DNA from: Phocaeicola plebeius | GTDB taxonomy: Bacteria > Bacteroidota > Bacteroidia > Bacteroidales > Bacteroidaceae | Length of the DNA stretch: 64,000 bases | NCBI GenBank assembly: GCA_004558305.1 | Contig: SFDG01000014.1 | Coordinates: 1 to 64,000, forward strand | Direction: 5' to 3' | In this document: positions 17,212 through 25,912 of the stretch, in pieces | Layout: every line of letters starts with the position of its first letter | Numbering within the stretch: the first letter of the stretch is position 1 | Notes under the pieces: model-generated | The model's input: the letters and a program-made list of their open reading frames with translations, nothing else | What the model was told of the DNA's origin: nothing | Databases searched by the model: none | Program-made: the position numbers and the translations under genes

Positions 17212-17777
17212 AGGTTTCGTCGATAGGAAAAAGACTGCCACCGCTCCTCCTGCCGGTCTGCCTGCCACAGCGCATGGCGAGCCAAGACGAAAAAGAGGTC
17301 GGACAGCCGGTTCAAATAGCGCAGCACGAGTTCGGGGACAGGGTCTTGCCGGTGGAGGGTCCAGAGCCGCCGTTCGGCCCGCCGGGCCACGGTACGGGCC
17401 AGGTGCAGGTGGGCCGCCACGGGTGTTCCTCCGGGCAGCAGGAAATGGGCCGACTCGCCCATCTCGGCGGTCAGTCTGTCCATCTCGACTTCGCAGGCCT
17501 CCACCCACCCTTCCTCCAGCCGGTTGGGATTACCGTGGCGCAAGGAAGAAGGAGTGGCCACCTGGCTCATCACGGCCATCAGCTGCAGCTGCACCTCACG
17601 CAGCAGCGACTGCCAGTCATGGCTGTCGGACAGCAAGGAGCGGACCACGCCCACCACCGCATTCAGCTCATCCAGACAGCCGTTCGCTTCGATGCGGATG
17701 TCATCCTTCGGCACCCGCCCGCCCCCGGCAACGCGGGTCATTCCCCCGTCGCCGCTTCGTGTATAAATCCGTTTCAT
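17208..17777 (-). CDS. pduO: PduO-type cob(I)alamin adenosyltransferase
   Basis: The protein has 189 residues from the Met at 17777. An upstream in-frame Met at 17804 lies inside the -7 promoter box and is rejected. The family signature IYTRSGDGGMTRVAGGGRVPKDD begins at residue 3, and the ARTVARRAERRLW helix with the ATP-contacting Arg residues is near 120. It adenosylates the cobalt of corrinoids. It is first in the leftward operon pduO-cobQ-cobD-cbiB, with four-base coupling to cobQ. Confidence 0.95.
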   Translation of the reverse strand: MKRIYTRSGDGGMTRVAGGGRVPKDDIRIEANGCLDELNAVVGVVRSLLSDSHDWQSLLREVQLQLMAVMSQVATPSSLRHGNPNRLEEGWVEACEVEMDRLTAEMGESAHFLLPGGTPVAAHLHLARTVARRAERRLWTLHRQDPVPELVLRYLNRLSDLFFVLARHALWQADRQEERWQSFSYRRNL

Positions 17778-17800
17778 ATAAACTTTCTGCTTAACTGGCT

Positions 17801-17809
17801 GCAAAATTA
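17801..17809 (-). promoter_or_regulatory. -7 promoter box of the pduO operon
   Basis: The minus strand reads TAATTTTGC, a TAnnTTTG match, with transcription starting around 17793 and a leader of about 15-20 bases. No riboswitch fits in this gap. Confidence 0.55.
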
Positions 17810-17821
17810 AAAATAATATCC

Positions 17822-17830
17822 TAATTTTGC
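17822..17830 (+). promoter_or_regulatory. -7 promoter box of the cbi fusion-gene operon
   Basis: The plus strand reads TAATTTTGC. It lies only 12 bases from the opposing box at 17801-17809, so the two divergent promoters overlap in the DNA they need. The transcript would have a leader of about 50 bases without a cobalamin aptamer. Confidence 0.55.
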
Positions 17831-17888
17831 ACTGACTTGGGCGAATGAATCCCTACATTAATCGACTACTAACAGTATATTCTGCATT

Positions 17889-19301
17889 ATGGACAATCCA
17901 AGGTTGGTCGTGGCCGGCATAGGGCCGGGCAGCGCAAACGACATCACGCCGGCTGTGATCCAGGCGGTACAGAACAGCGAGGTAATCATCGGTTACCACT
18001 ATTATTTCCAGTTCATCGAACCCTTCCTGCAGCCCGGCACCCGCTGCATCGACACGGGAATGCGGCGCGAGCGCGACCGGGCCCGACAGGCTTTCGAGCT
18101 GGCCGAACAGGGACAGCGGGTCTGCATCATCAGTTCGGGGGATGCCGGCATCTACGGCATGGCACCGTTGGTGTACGAGATGAAGCGGGAGCGGAACAGT
18201 CCCGTGGAGATCGAGGTCCTGCCCGGCATCAGTGCCTTCCAGAAGGCAGCCGCCCTCCTCGGTGCCCCGTTGGGCCACGACTGCTGCCTGATTTCCCTCT
18301 CCGACCTGCTCACACCCTGGGCCACCATCGAAAAACGCATCCGGGCGGCTGCCTCGGCCGACTTCGTCACGGCGGTCTACAATCCCAAGAGCGAAGGACG
18401 CTACTGGCAACTCTACCGACTGAAGGAACTGTTCCTAGAGGAACGCGACCCGAAGACACCGGTGGGCTACGTGAAGCAGGCAGGACGGCCTGACGAACAG
18501 ACCGTGGTGACCACCCTGGCCGACTTCGACCCCGAACAGGTGGATATGTTCACCATTGTCCTCATCGGCAACTCCCAGTCGTATGCACCCGGCGGCCCGG
18601 TCATCGTGACCCCGCGCGGCTACTACTCGACACCGGAAACCGAATCGGGGACCGGCATCGGGCAGGAAATCATGATGAACAGCTTCCGCACCATCGAACA
18701 GGAGCTGCAGCACCCCGACCTGCCCCTTGGAAAGAAATGGGCTTTGCTCCATGCCATCCACACCACCGCCGACTTCGAGATGGAACGCTGGCTGCACGTA
18801 GACGAAGGAGCCGTAGAAACCCTCTACCGCGCCTGTGCAGAAGGCCGCATCCGCCACATCATTACCGATGTGACCATGGCCGCGGCAGGCATCCGAAAGG
18901 GGGCTCTCCAGCGGTTGGGCATCCAGGCGGAATGCTACCTGGGCGACGAGCGGGTGGCACAGCTTGCCCGCGACAAACACATTACCCGCACCCAGGCCGG
19001 TATCCGCCTGGCGGTGGAAGAACATCCGGAAGCCCTCTACGTGTTCGGCAACGCCCCCACCGCCCTGATGGAACTCTGCGACCTGATACGCAAGGGCAAG
19101 GCACGGCCCGCCGGCATCATCGCCGCTCCGGTAGGGTTCGTCCATGTCTGCGAGAGCAAGCACCAGGTGAAGCCATTCACCCATATTCCCAAACTGATTG
19201 TCGAAGGGCGGAAAGGCGGCAGTAACCTGGCTGCCACACTGGTCAATGCCATCCTCTGTTTCGACGATGCAGCCACCTTAAAACCCGGACGCGATGTGTA
19301 A
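17889..19301 (+). CDS. cbiH-cbiC: fusion: precorrin-3B C17-methyltransferase + precorrin-8X methylmutase
   Basis: This is a 470-residue fusion. Residues 1 to about 245 form a CobJ/CbiH methyltransferase (start RLVVAGIGPGSANDITP, then ISSGDAGIYGMAPL and EVLPGISAFQKAA), which methylates C17 and contracts the ring. From about 260 to the end is a CobH/CbiC methylmutase (LLHAIHTTADFEM, HIITDVTMAAAGI, GNAPTALMEL, GFVHVCESKHQV), which moves a methyl from C11 to C12. The two steps are not consecutive in the pathway. The next gene starts eight bases before its stop. Confidence 0.95.
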   Translation: MDNPRLVVAGIGPGSANDITPAVIQAVQNSEVIIGYHYYFQFIEPFLQPGTRCIDTGMRRERDRARQAFELAEQGQRVCIISSGDAGIYGMAPLVYEMKRERNSPVEIEVLPGISAFQKAAALLGAPLGHDCCLISLSDLLTPWATIEKRIRAAASADFVTAVYNPKSEGRYWQLYRLKELFLEERDPKTPVGYVKQAGRPDEQTVVTTLADFDPEQVDMFTIVLIGNSQSYAPGGPVIVTPRGYYSTPETESGTGIGQEIMMNSFRTIEQELQHPDLPLGKKWALLHAIHTTADFEMERWLHVDEGAVETLYRACAEGRIRHIITDVTMAAAGIRKGALQRLGIQAECYLGDERVAQLARDKHITRTQAGIRLAVEEHPEALYVFGNAPTALMELCDLIRKGKARPAGIIAAPVGFVHVCESKHQVKPFTHIPKLIVEGRKGGSNLAATLVNAILCFDDAATLKPGRDV

Positions 19302-20481
19302 GCAGACCTTTTACGTCATCGGACTGACCGACGGCCAGGAAACGTCGTTTCCGAATGAAGTCCGCGAACGGCTGACGCAAGGGACGGTGTTCTCCGGCGG
19401 CAAGCGCCACCATGAAATCGTAGGCCCGCTGCTGCCGGAAGGAGCCTTGTGGATTGACATTACCGTGCCCCTCGACAGCGTGTTTGCCCACTATGAAGGC
19501 CATTCCGAAATAGTGGTCTTCGCTTCGGGAGACCCTCTGTTCTATGGATTCGCCGCCACCCTCCAGCGGCGGCTGCCCGAAGCACGACTGGTGGTCTACC
19601 CCACCTTCCATTCGCTGCAGCTCCTGGCCCACCGCCTTCTGTTGCCGTATCAGGACCTGCACCCGGTGTCGCTGACCGGCCGTCCCTGGAACGAGCTGGA
19701 CGAAGCCCTCATTAGCGGCGAACGCCTCATCGGAGTGTTGACCGACCGCCGCAAGACCCCGGCAGCCATTGCCCGGCGACTGCTCGACTATGGCTACGAC
19801 AACTACCGGATGCTTCTCGGCGAACGGCTGGGCCATGCCGCCAAAGAACGGGTGCGCAAACTGCAGCTTTCTGAAGCGGCAACGGCAGAGACTGGTTTTC
19901 CCAACTGTCTCCTGCTGGAGCGAACGGCCCTCCGACCCCGCCCTTTCGGACTGCCCGAAAGCGAGTTCCACCTGCTGGACGGACGGGTAAACATGATTAC
20001 CAAGATGCCTATCCGCCTGTTGACCCTCAGCCAGCTGGACCTGCGCCACCGGCACACGTTCTGGGACATCGGCTTCTGCACCGGCTCAGTATCCATCGAA
20101 GCCAAGTTGCAGTTCCCCCACCTGCAGGTCGTGGCATTTGAGCAGCGCGAGGAAGGGCGGGAACTGATGGAGCAGAATGCCCGGAAATTCGGGACACCAG
20201 GCATCCAGGCCCTCATCGGTGACTTCCTGGAGGCCGACCTCTCCGACTTGCCCCGTCCTGAAGCTGTCTTCATCGGCGGCCACGGAGGACGGCTGGCCGA
20301 TCTCCTCCGACGGGTGGACGAAGTCCTGCTGCCAGGCGGGGTCATCGTCTTCAATTCCGTCAGTGCCGACAGCCTCCGTCTGTTCGAGGAAAGCCTGATT
20401 CCCCTCCACCGCCGCATCACCCGCCGGATGGCAGTGACTGTCGATTCGTTTAACCCTATAACCATTCTCAAAGCCGAATGA
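19294..20481 (+). CDS. cbiE-cbiT: fusion: precorrin-6Y C5,15-methyltransferase (CbiE-CbiT, CobL type)
   Basis: The 395-residue protein joins CbiE (1 to about 205; FASGDPLFYGFAATL) and CbiT (about 220-395; WDIGFCTGSVSIEA from residue 257, AVFIGGHGGRLADLL). It methylates C5 and C15 and decarboxylates the acetate side chain. The CbiE part begins FYVIGLTDGQETSF instead of the usual GIGPG loop, and the CbiT SAM loop reads GFCTGS rather than GxGxGS. Such deviations occur within the family but are worth noting. Start overlaps the preceding stop; the stop overlaps the next start (ATGA). Confidence 0.93.
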   Translation: MCKQTFYVIGLTDGQETSFPNEVRERLTQGTVFSGGKRHHEIVGPLLPEGALWIDITVPLDSVFAHYEGHSEIVVFASGDPLFYGFAATLQRRLPEARLVVYPTFHSLQLLAHRLLLPYQDLHPVSLTGRPWNELDEALISGERLIGVLTDRRKTPAAIARRLLDYGYDNYRMLLGERLGHAAKERVRKLQLSEAATAETGFPNCLLLERTALRPRPFGLPESEFHLLDGRVNMITKMPIRLLTLSQLDLRHRHTFWDIGFCTGSVSIEAKLQFPHLQVVAFEQREEGRELMEQNARKFGTPGIQALIGDFLEADLSDLPRPEAVFIGGHGGRLADLLRRVDEVLLPGGVIVFNSVSADSLRLFEESLIPLHRRITRRMAVTVDSFNPITILKAE

Positions 20482-22298
20482 TTGCTATCCTGTTGATTTC
20501 CGAGTCGGCCCTTCCCCTGGCCGAAACCTTGCGCCGTGAACTGGCCGACACCGTCCTCTATTCCCACAAGGAGCTGCCGGGCTGCACTGCCGTCCCTTCG
20601 TTCTCCTGTTGGCTCTCCGACCATGTCCAGGAGTATTCCGCCATTGTCTTCATCGGGGCCTTGGGCATCTGCGTAAGGACCATAACTCCTTGCCTGCACA
20701 ACAAGTACACTGATCCGGCCGTGGTCTGTGTAGACACCACCGGACGCTACGCCATCCCGGTTCTTTCGGGTCATATCGGCGGAGCCAACGAACTGAGCCG
20801 CCGCATTGCCGCCCTGTTTGGCGGGGAAGCTGTCGTGACCACCCAAAGCGACAACATGGGACTATGGGCCCTCGATACCCTGGCCCGACAGTATGGCTGG
20901 CAGACCGATGCCACCCGGGCCCACATGAACCGCTGCATTTTCCTCTTTGTCGGCCAACGGCCCACAGCCCTGCTGCTGGAAGTGCGCGACCGGGGAACAG
21001 CGGAGCTTGAAAGAAACCTGCCGGCTCATGTCCGGGTGTTTTACCGCCTTGCGGACATCCCACAGGATGAATTCGAACTGTTGATTGCCGTCACTCCCTT
21101 CCTGCCTGTTCCAGGCGAAGTACATCTGCCGGTCCTCTACTATTACCCCCCAGTGCTCCACCTCGGCATGGGCTGCAAGAAGCAGTGCTGTCCCGACGGA
21201 GTGGCCGACTACATCTCTGGGCAGCTGACAGAACGCCGTCTCGCTCCGCAGTCTGTCGCTTCCATCAGCACCATCACCCTGAAACAGGACGAGCCGCTCC
21301 TCCTTGCCCTCCACAAAGCCTGGCCCCAATCGCGCCTCCATGTCTATCCTGCGGAAGAACTGGCCGACATCGAAGTTCCCCATCCTTCGGAACAAGCCTT
21401 CCGGGTGACGGGACTCTACGGCGTGGCCGAAGCAGCCGCCCTGAAGAGCGGACAGGAAGGTCCGCTGCTCATCGACAAGCAGAAAGGCTGCCTGCAGGAG
21501 GGACATCATTTCACCTTCGCAGTCTGCCTCGACCGTCCCGCATCGCGCTGCGGACACATCGAGATTGTGGGAGCCGGCCCCGGTGACCCCGAACTGGTTT
21601 CAGTACGGGGCCGCCGTTTCCTCGAACAGGCTGACCTCATCCTCTACGCCGGCAGCCTGGTGCCCGTCGAACTGACTGCCTGTGCCAAGAACGGCGCCAC
21701 AGTGCGCAGTTCCGCCTCCCTCACCCTGGAAGAACAGTTCGAGCTGATGAAGTCGTTCTACGACCGGGGCCTGCTGGTGGTGCGCCTCCATACGGGCGAC
21801 CCCTGTATCTACGGGGCCATCCAGGAACAGATGGCCTTCTTCGACCGCCACCACATGAGTTACCACATTACCCCCGGCATTTCCTCGTTCCAAGCCGCTG
21901 CTGCTGCCCTCCGCTCACAGTTCACCATTCCCGAAAAGGTACAGACCATCATCCTGACCCGCGGCGAGGGCCGGACTCCCATGCCGGAAAAAGAACGGCT
22001 CCACCTGCTGGCCCGCTCACAAAGCACCCTGTGCATCTACCTGAGTGCCGGCATCGTGGAAAAGGTGCAGGAGGAACTGCTGCAAGCCTATCCGCCCGAG
22101 ACACCGGTGGCTGCCTGCTACAAGCTGACCTGGAAGGAGGAGCGCATCTACCGGGGACAACTGAAGGACCTGGTCCGCCTTGTCCGCGACAACGGACTGA
22201 CTCTGACCACCTTGCTTGTAGTGGGCGAGGCTATCGATAACCGCCGGGGACTGTCACGGCTCTATGCCCACGATTTCCATCACCTGTACCGGCCATGA
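20478..22298 (+). CDS. cbiG-cbiF: fusion: cobalt-precorrin-5A hydrolase (CbiG) + precorrin-4 C11-methyltransferase (CbiF/CobM)
   Basis: The fusion has 606 residues. Residues 1 to about 350 are CbiG (IVFIGALGICVRTI; SGHIGGANELSRRIAALFGG; LGMGCKKQCCPDGV), which opens the delta-lactone and releases C20 as acetaldehyde; CbiG is specific to the early-cobalt route. From about 358 a complete CbiF/CobM methyltransferase follows (IEIVGAGPGDPELVSVRG, LHTGDPCIYGAI, HITPGISSFQAAAAAL). The fused activities are consecutive in the pathway: C11 methylation and then ring opening. ATGA overlaps join it to both neighbours. Confidence 0.95.
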   Translation: MIAILLISESALPLAETLRRELADTVLYSHKELPGCTAVPSFSCWLSDHVQEYSAIVFIGALGICVRTITPCLHNKYTDPAVVCVDTTGRYAIPVLSGHIGGANELSRRIAALFGGEAVVTTQSDNMGLWALDTLARQYGWQTDATRAHMNRCIFLFVGQRPTALLLEVRDRGTAELERNLPAHVRVFYRLADIPQDEFELLIAVTPFLPVPGEVHLPVLYYYPPVLHLGMGCKKQCCPDGVADYISGQLTERRLAPQSVASISTITLKQDEPLLLALHKAWPQSRLHVYPAEELADIEVPHPSEQAFRVTGLYGVAEAAALKSGQEGPLLIDKQKGCLQEGHHFTFAVCLDRPASRCGHIEIVGAGPGDPELVSVRGRRFLEQADLILYAGSLVPVELTACAKNGATVRSSASLTLEEQFELMKSFYDRGLLVVRLHTGDPCIYGAIQEQMAFFDRHHMSYHITPGISSFQAAAAALRSQFTIPEKVQTIILTRGEGRTPMPEKERLHLLARSQSTLCIYLSAGIVEKVQEELLQAYPPETPVAACYKLTWKEERIYRGQLKDLVRLVRDNGLTLTTLLVVGEAIDNRRGLSRLYAHDFHHLYRP

Positions 22299-24082
22299 TA
22301 CTGATTTTAGGAGGAACCACCGAGGGACGGCTGGCAGTGAGGGTGGCCGATGAAGCCGGTTCGCCCTATTTCTACTCGACGAAAGGACACGAGCAACAAG
22401 TGACTTGCCGCAACGGGACGCACCTGACGGGCGGCATGGACGGGGCGGCCCTGACGGAATGCTGCCGCGCCCACAGCATCCGGCTGCTGGTGGACGCAGC
22501 CCATCCCTTCGCCACTGAATTACACCGCCATGTGGCCGAAGCTGCCCGGCAACTGCACCTGCCCGTCGTACGCATCGAACGGCAGTACCCACCCCGTTCG
22601 TCGGACATCGTGTGGTGTGACGACTACGACGATGCCCTGCGCCGTCTGGAACAAGACGGTATCCGACGATTACTCGCCCTTACCGGTGTACAGACCATCG
22701 GCCGCCTGCGCCCGTACTGGCAACACCACACTTGCTGGTTCCGCATCCTGCCCCGTCCCTCTTCGATGGCACTGGCGCGGGAACAGGGATTCGACGAACG
22801 CAATCTGGTATTCTATCAAGAAAACGACGAGGACCGGTTGGTGAAGCAGCTGTCGCCCGATGCCCTTCTGACAAAAGAAAGCGGCGAATCAGGCGGATTT
22901 GCGGCAAAGGTAACGGCTGCCCGTGCCGCCGGCATTCCAATCTATGCAGTGAAACGCCCTCCCCTGCCCGACGGGTTCCGCCTTGTGACGGGTGAACATG
23001 GGTTGCGCAAGGCCATCGAACAGGCCATTCCGGGATTCTTTCCCCTCCGCAGCGGCTTCACTACGGGTGCCTGCGCCACAGCGGCCACCAAGGCGGCCCT
23101 GCTGGCCTTGCTGGGGCAGACGGTCGGCGAGGAAGTCACCATCACCCTGCCCGACGGCGAGCACATTGCCCTCCCCCTCCACGAAGTGACACGGGAGAAC
23201 GGTGCCGCCACTGCCGCTGTCCAGAAGGATGCAGGCGATGACCCCGACATCACAAACGGACGGCTGATCCTTTCCACTGTCCGCTTCTCCTCCTGTCCGG
23301 GCATCCGGTTCCTGCCAGGCGAAGGCGTGGGCCGTGTCACCCTTCCTGGACTGGGACTGCCCATCGGCGCACCGGCCATCAACCCTACTCCCCGACGGAT
23401 GATGGAACAGGAAGTCGCTGCCCTCTATCCCGGCGGAGTCGACATCATCCTTTCCATACCTGGCGGTCGAGAACTGGCATTACGCACATTCAATCCCAAG
23501 TTAGGAGTGGTGGACGGCCTTTCCATCATCGGTACATCGGGGATTGTCCGTCCGTTTTCGTCGGAAGCCTTCGTAGAGACCATCCGCCGCGAAATCGAAG
23601 TTTTCCGAGCGGTAGGCGGTGAACGGCTCGTCATCAATTCGGGAGCACGGAGCGAACGCTTCCTCCGAGACCGCTACCCCAACCTGCCGCCACAGGCTTT
23701 TGTCCATTATGGCAACTACATCGGCGCGACGCTTCGCGCAGCGGCAGACCAAGGAATCGACCGGCTCACCTTGGGCATCATGATCGGAAAGGCTGTCAAA
23801 CTGGCGGAAGGCCAGCTCGACACCCACAGCCGGCAACACCTCATGAACAAGATTTTCCTGCAACGACTGGCCGCCGAGGCCGGATGCAGCGAAGCAGCCC
23901 GTAGCGTCATAGAAAGACTGACGTTGGCCCGCGAACTGTGGACCCTATTGTCGGCAGCCGACCTCGACCGCTTCCTGACAGTCCTGGTGGCTGCCTGCCG
24001 CCACTGGTGCCGCACGGCCTATCCCAACGGCGAACTGACCCTCCTGCTAATGGACGAGGAGGGACAAATCAGATGCGGTTGA
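22295..24082 (+). CDS. cbiJ-cbiD: fusion: precorrin-6A reductase (CbiJ) + cobalt-precorrin-5B C1-methyltransferase (CbiD)
   Basis: The fusion has 595 residues. Residues 1 to about 240 are the NADPH-dependent reductase CbiJ/CobK (ILILGGTTEGRLAVRVADEA, LLVDAAHPFATELHRHV, LLTKESGESGGFAAKV). From about 250 it is CbiD (LRSGFTTGACATAATKAALL, GLSIIGTSGIVRPFS, VHYGNYIGATL), the anaerobic-route C1 methyltransferase. The two domains again catalyse successive steps. It ends 14 bases inside the 3' end of the convergent permease gene. Confidence 0.95.
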   Translation: MILILGGTTEGRLAVRVADEAGSPYFYSTKGHEQQVTCRNGTHLTGGMDGAALTECCRAHSIRLLVDAAHPFATELHRHVAEAARQLHLPVVRIERQYPPRSSDIVWCDDYDDALRRLEQDGIRRLLALTGVQTIGRLRPYWQHHTCWFRILPRPSSMALAREQGFDERNLVFYQENDEDRLVKQLSPDALLTKESGESGGFAAKVTAARAAGIPIYAVKRPPLPDGFRLVTGEHGLRKAIEQAIPGFFPLRSGFTTGACATAATKAALLALLGQTVGEEVTITLPDGEHIALPLHEVTRENGAATAAVQKDAGDDPDITNGRLILSTVRFSSCPGIRFLPGEGVGRVTLPGLGLPIGAPAINPTPRRMMEQEVAALYPGGVDIILSIPGGRELALRTFNPKLGVVDGLSIIGTSGIVRPFSSEAFVETIRREIEVFRAVGGERLVINSGARSERFLRDRYPNLPPQAFVHYGNYIGATLRAAADQGIDRLTLGIMIGKAVKLAEGQLDTHSRQHLMNKIFLQRLAAEAGCSEAARSVIERLTLARELWTLLSAADLDRFLTVLVAACRHWCRTAYPNGELTLLLMDEEGQIRCG

Positions 24083-25244
24083 TTCTCCGGCGGATGATCC
24101 AACAGTTCATCCCCGTGACGAAGAGGCTAAGCACAGTGCCCAACACGACGGCCAGCCAGGGCGTTCCCCCCTTCAGGTCGGGGAACATCTGGCCGATGGC
24201 CGACAGGTAATAGTCGCGCACCGCCACTACGACCCCTAACGACAACACCAGCACCACTGCATTGAGCAGGATGGTCAGCCCCTGATAGGGGAAGGACACC
24301 CGTGCCGGACTATACCCCATAAGCAACAGGTTTTCCAGTTTCGTGGTATTCTTCTGGAGCAACAGATAGATACTGAGCATAAGGATGTAGAACGAAAGCA
24401 GGCTGATGAGCAGTCCTACCGAAAGAACGATGCCCACGATAAGTTTGAGGAACCAGGTTGTCTTTCCGGCATCCAGCTTATCGCCTTCCGTATCGTACCC
24501 CTTCTGTCGGAAATACCGGGCAATGCGGTCGTCAGTAGGATTGTTTACCTCCACAATGAGGCGCGAAGGACGGACTTCCGCTCCGCTGCCATAGGTAGCA
24601 TTGGCCCATTGCAAGAAGGATTCGGGTACCAGCAAGGTGTTGAGTCGGTTCGAGAATCCGACGATGCGCCCCTTCATCCGTCCGGCCTGTCCGTTGCCGC
24701 GGAGCAGGACATCGAGGTTCATCATGCCCATGACCCCTTCGGACACCTGCGGCAGGTGACGGCTCTGGGCAAACCCGAAGTTATAAAGGTTCAGGTAGCT
24801 GCGAGGGATGATGATAGGGATTTCCTCCTCACCGGGATGGAACTGCCATTTGTCGAGCCGGATGTCCACGAAGCGGTCGGGGACAGACTCGAAGAACATA
24901 TCGGTAGCGAGGTTCATGCCCTGGATGCCTAAGCTGGCCGACACCCGGAAGCAGGTGGGCAGAAAGGCCCCCACACTCTTGGTGAACGGCTGTTCCCGCA
25001 ATTCCTCACAGTCGGCCTCACTGAACGTACTGCTCTTGCCGACAAAAGTCCCGAGGGTACTGACTTTCTTGCTCACAATCAGGAAGTCTTTCTTGATGAA
25101 GCTGTCGCCTTGCGTAAAGACCGGCAGCACATCGCAGTAGAACTGCATACTCAGCAACACGATGACCATGCCTACCCAGTTGGCGAGGAAAAACCCCGTC
25201 AGTTGGGGAATGCTGAGATGATGGCGTAACAATTTCCAAACCAT
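24069..25244 (-). CDS. FtsX/MacB-like ABC transporter permease
   Basis: The protein has 391 residues. One membrane helix lies near residues 14-40, then an extracytoplasmic domain of about 210 residues, then three helices after about residue 265 (VGIVLSVGLLISLLSFYILMLS, ILLNAVVLVLSLGVVVA, LAVVLGTVLSLFVTG). This is the MacB/FtsX topology of mechanotransmission permeases rather than importers. It is the last gene of the leftward operon, 20 bases after its ATPase. Substrate unknown; lipoprotein handling or cell-envelope maintenance are usual roles for this family. Confidence 0.8.
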   Translation of the reverse strand: MVWKLLRHHLSIPQLTGFFLANWVGMVIVLLSMQFYCDVLPVFTQGDSFIKKDFLIVSKKVSTLGTFVGKSSTFSEADCEELREQPFTKSVGAFLPTCFRVSASLGIQGMNLATDMFFESVPDRFVDIRLDKWQFHPGEEEIPIIIPRSYLNLYNFGFAQSRHLPQVSEGVMGMMNLDVLLRGNGQAGRMKGRIVGFSNRLNTLLVPESFLQWANATYGSGAEVRPSRLIVEVNNPTDDRIARYFRQKGYDTEGDKLDAGKTTWFLKLIVGIVLSVGLLISLLSFYILMLSIYLLLQKNTTKLENLLLMGYSPARVSFPYQGLTILLNAVVLVLSLGVVVAVRDYYLSAIGQMFPDLKGGTPWLAVVLGTVLSLFVTGMNCWIIRRRINRI

Positions 25245-25264
25245 ATAATTGCTGATACTTATTG

Positions 25265-25912
25265 TTAGGTGTGAAGCGTTTCATCATAGGCCAAGGGCAG
25301 GTGGTTACCGATGGAAGTCACCACAACCCCGGCTCCCTGCCGGTCGGCCTCGGCGGTCAGGATATCGGCCATGACCGCCGCATTGGCACCATCGAGGTGG
25401 CTGATCGGCTCGTCGAGAAAGAGAAAATCGAACGGCTGGCACAAAGCCCGCACGAAAGCCACGCGCTGCTGCTGGCCGAAAGACATCTTGCCGATGCACT
25501 GGTCTTTCTTATCGTCTATACCCAGCTGCCGGAACCATCCGTCGAGGGTTTCCTTCGACTGGAAGCCTCCTGTAAGGCGGTTCTTGAGCTGCACGTTCTC
25601 CCAGGCTGTCAGTTCGGGAAATAGGCGCAATTCCTGAAAGAGCAGGCTGAGCGAGCGAGTACGCAGGCGAGTCCACTGCTCCGTAGAGAACGAGCGGATG
25701 TTCTGCCCGTCGAAAGAAATGATGCCCTGATAGTCCTTGCGGTAGCCGTAGACAAAGCTACAGAGCGACGACTTGCCGGTGCCCGACGCCGCCTCTACCA
25801 GGTATTTCTTGCCCTTCTCGAAGACTACCTGACAATGCCAGATGCCGGAATCCACGAAGGAACGGTCTGCAAAAACCTGCGGCAAGACATATTGGAGTTC
25901 AATACTGTTCAT
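25265..25912 (-). CDS. ABC transporter ATPase (LolD/MacB-like)
   Basis: The protein has 215 residues from the ATG at 25912, which overlaps the stop of the DUF4836 gene (ATGA); a GTG two codons earlier is the alternative. Walker A reads ASGTGKSS, the signature region is KMSFGQQQRVAF (F in place of the usual first G context, LSGGQ), and Walker B is FLFLDEP. Near the end, TSIGNH stands where the switch His motif normally is (x-S-H-D), so the His position is shifted. It pairs with the permease gene that follows. Confidence 0.85.
   Translation of the reverse strand: MNSIELQYVLPQVFADRSFVDSGIWHCQVVFEKGKKYLVEAASGTGKSSLCSFVYGYRKDYQGIISFDGQNIRSFSTEQWTRLRTRSLSLLFQELRLFPELTAWENVQLKNRLTGGFQSKETLDGWFRQLGIDDKKDQCIGKMSFGQQQRVAFVRALCQPFDFLFLDEPISHLDGANAAVMADILTAEADRQGAGVVVTSIGNHLPLAYDETLHT

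Noticed and set aside
15586..17226. Plus-strand open frame of 546 codons opposite cobQ and cobD
   Set aside because: Composition is rich in His, Gln, Val and Arg as in antisense shadows; both genes on the other strand have full family motifs.
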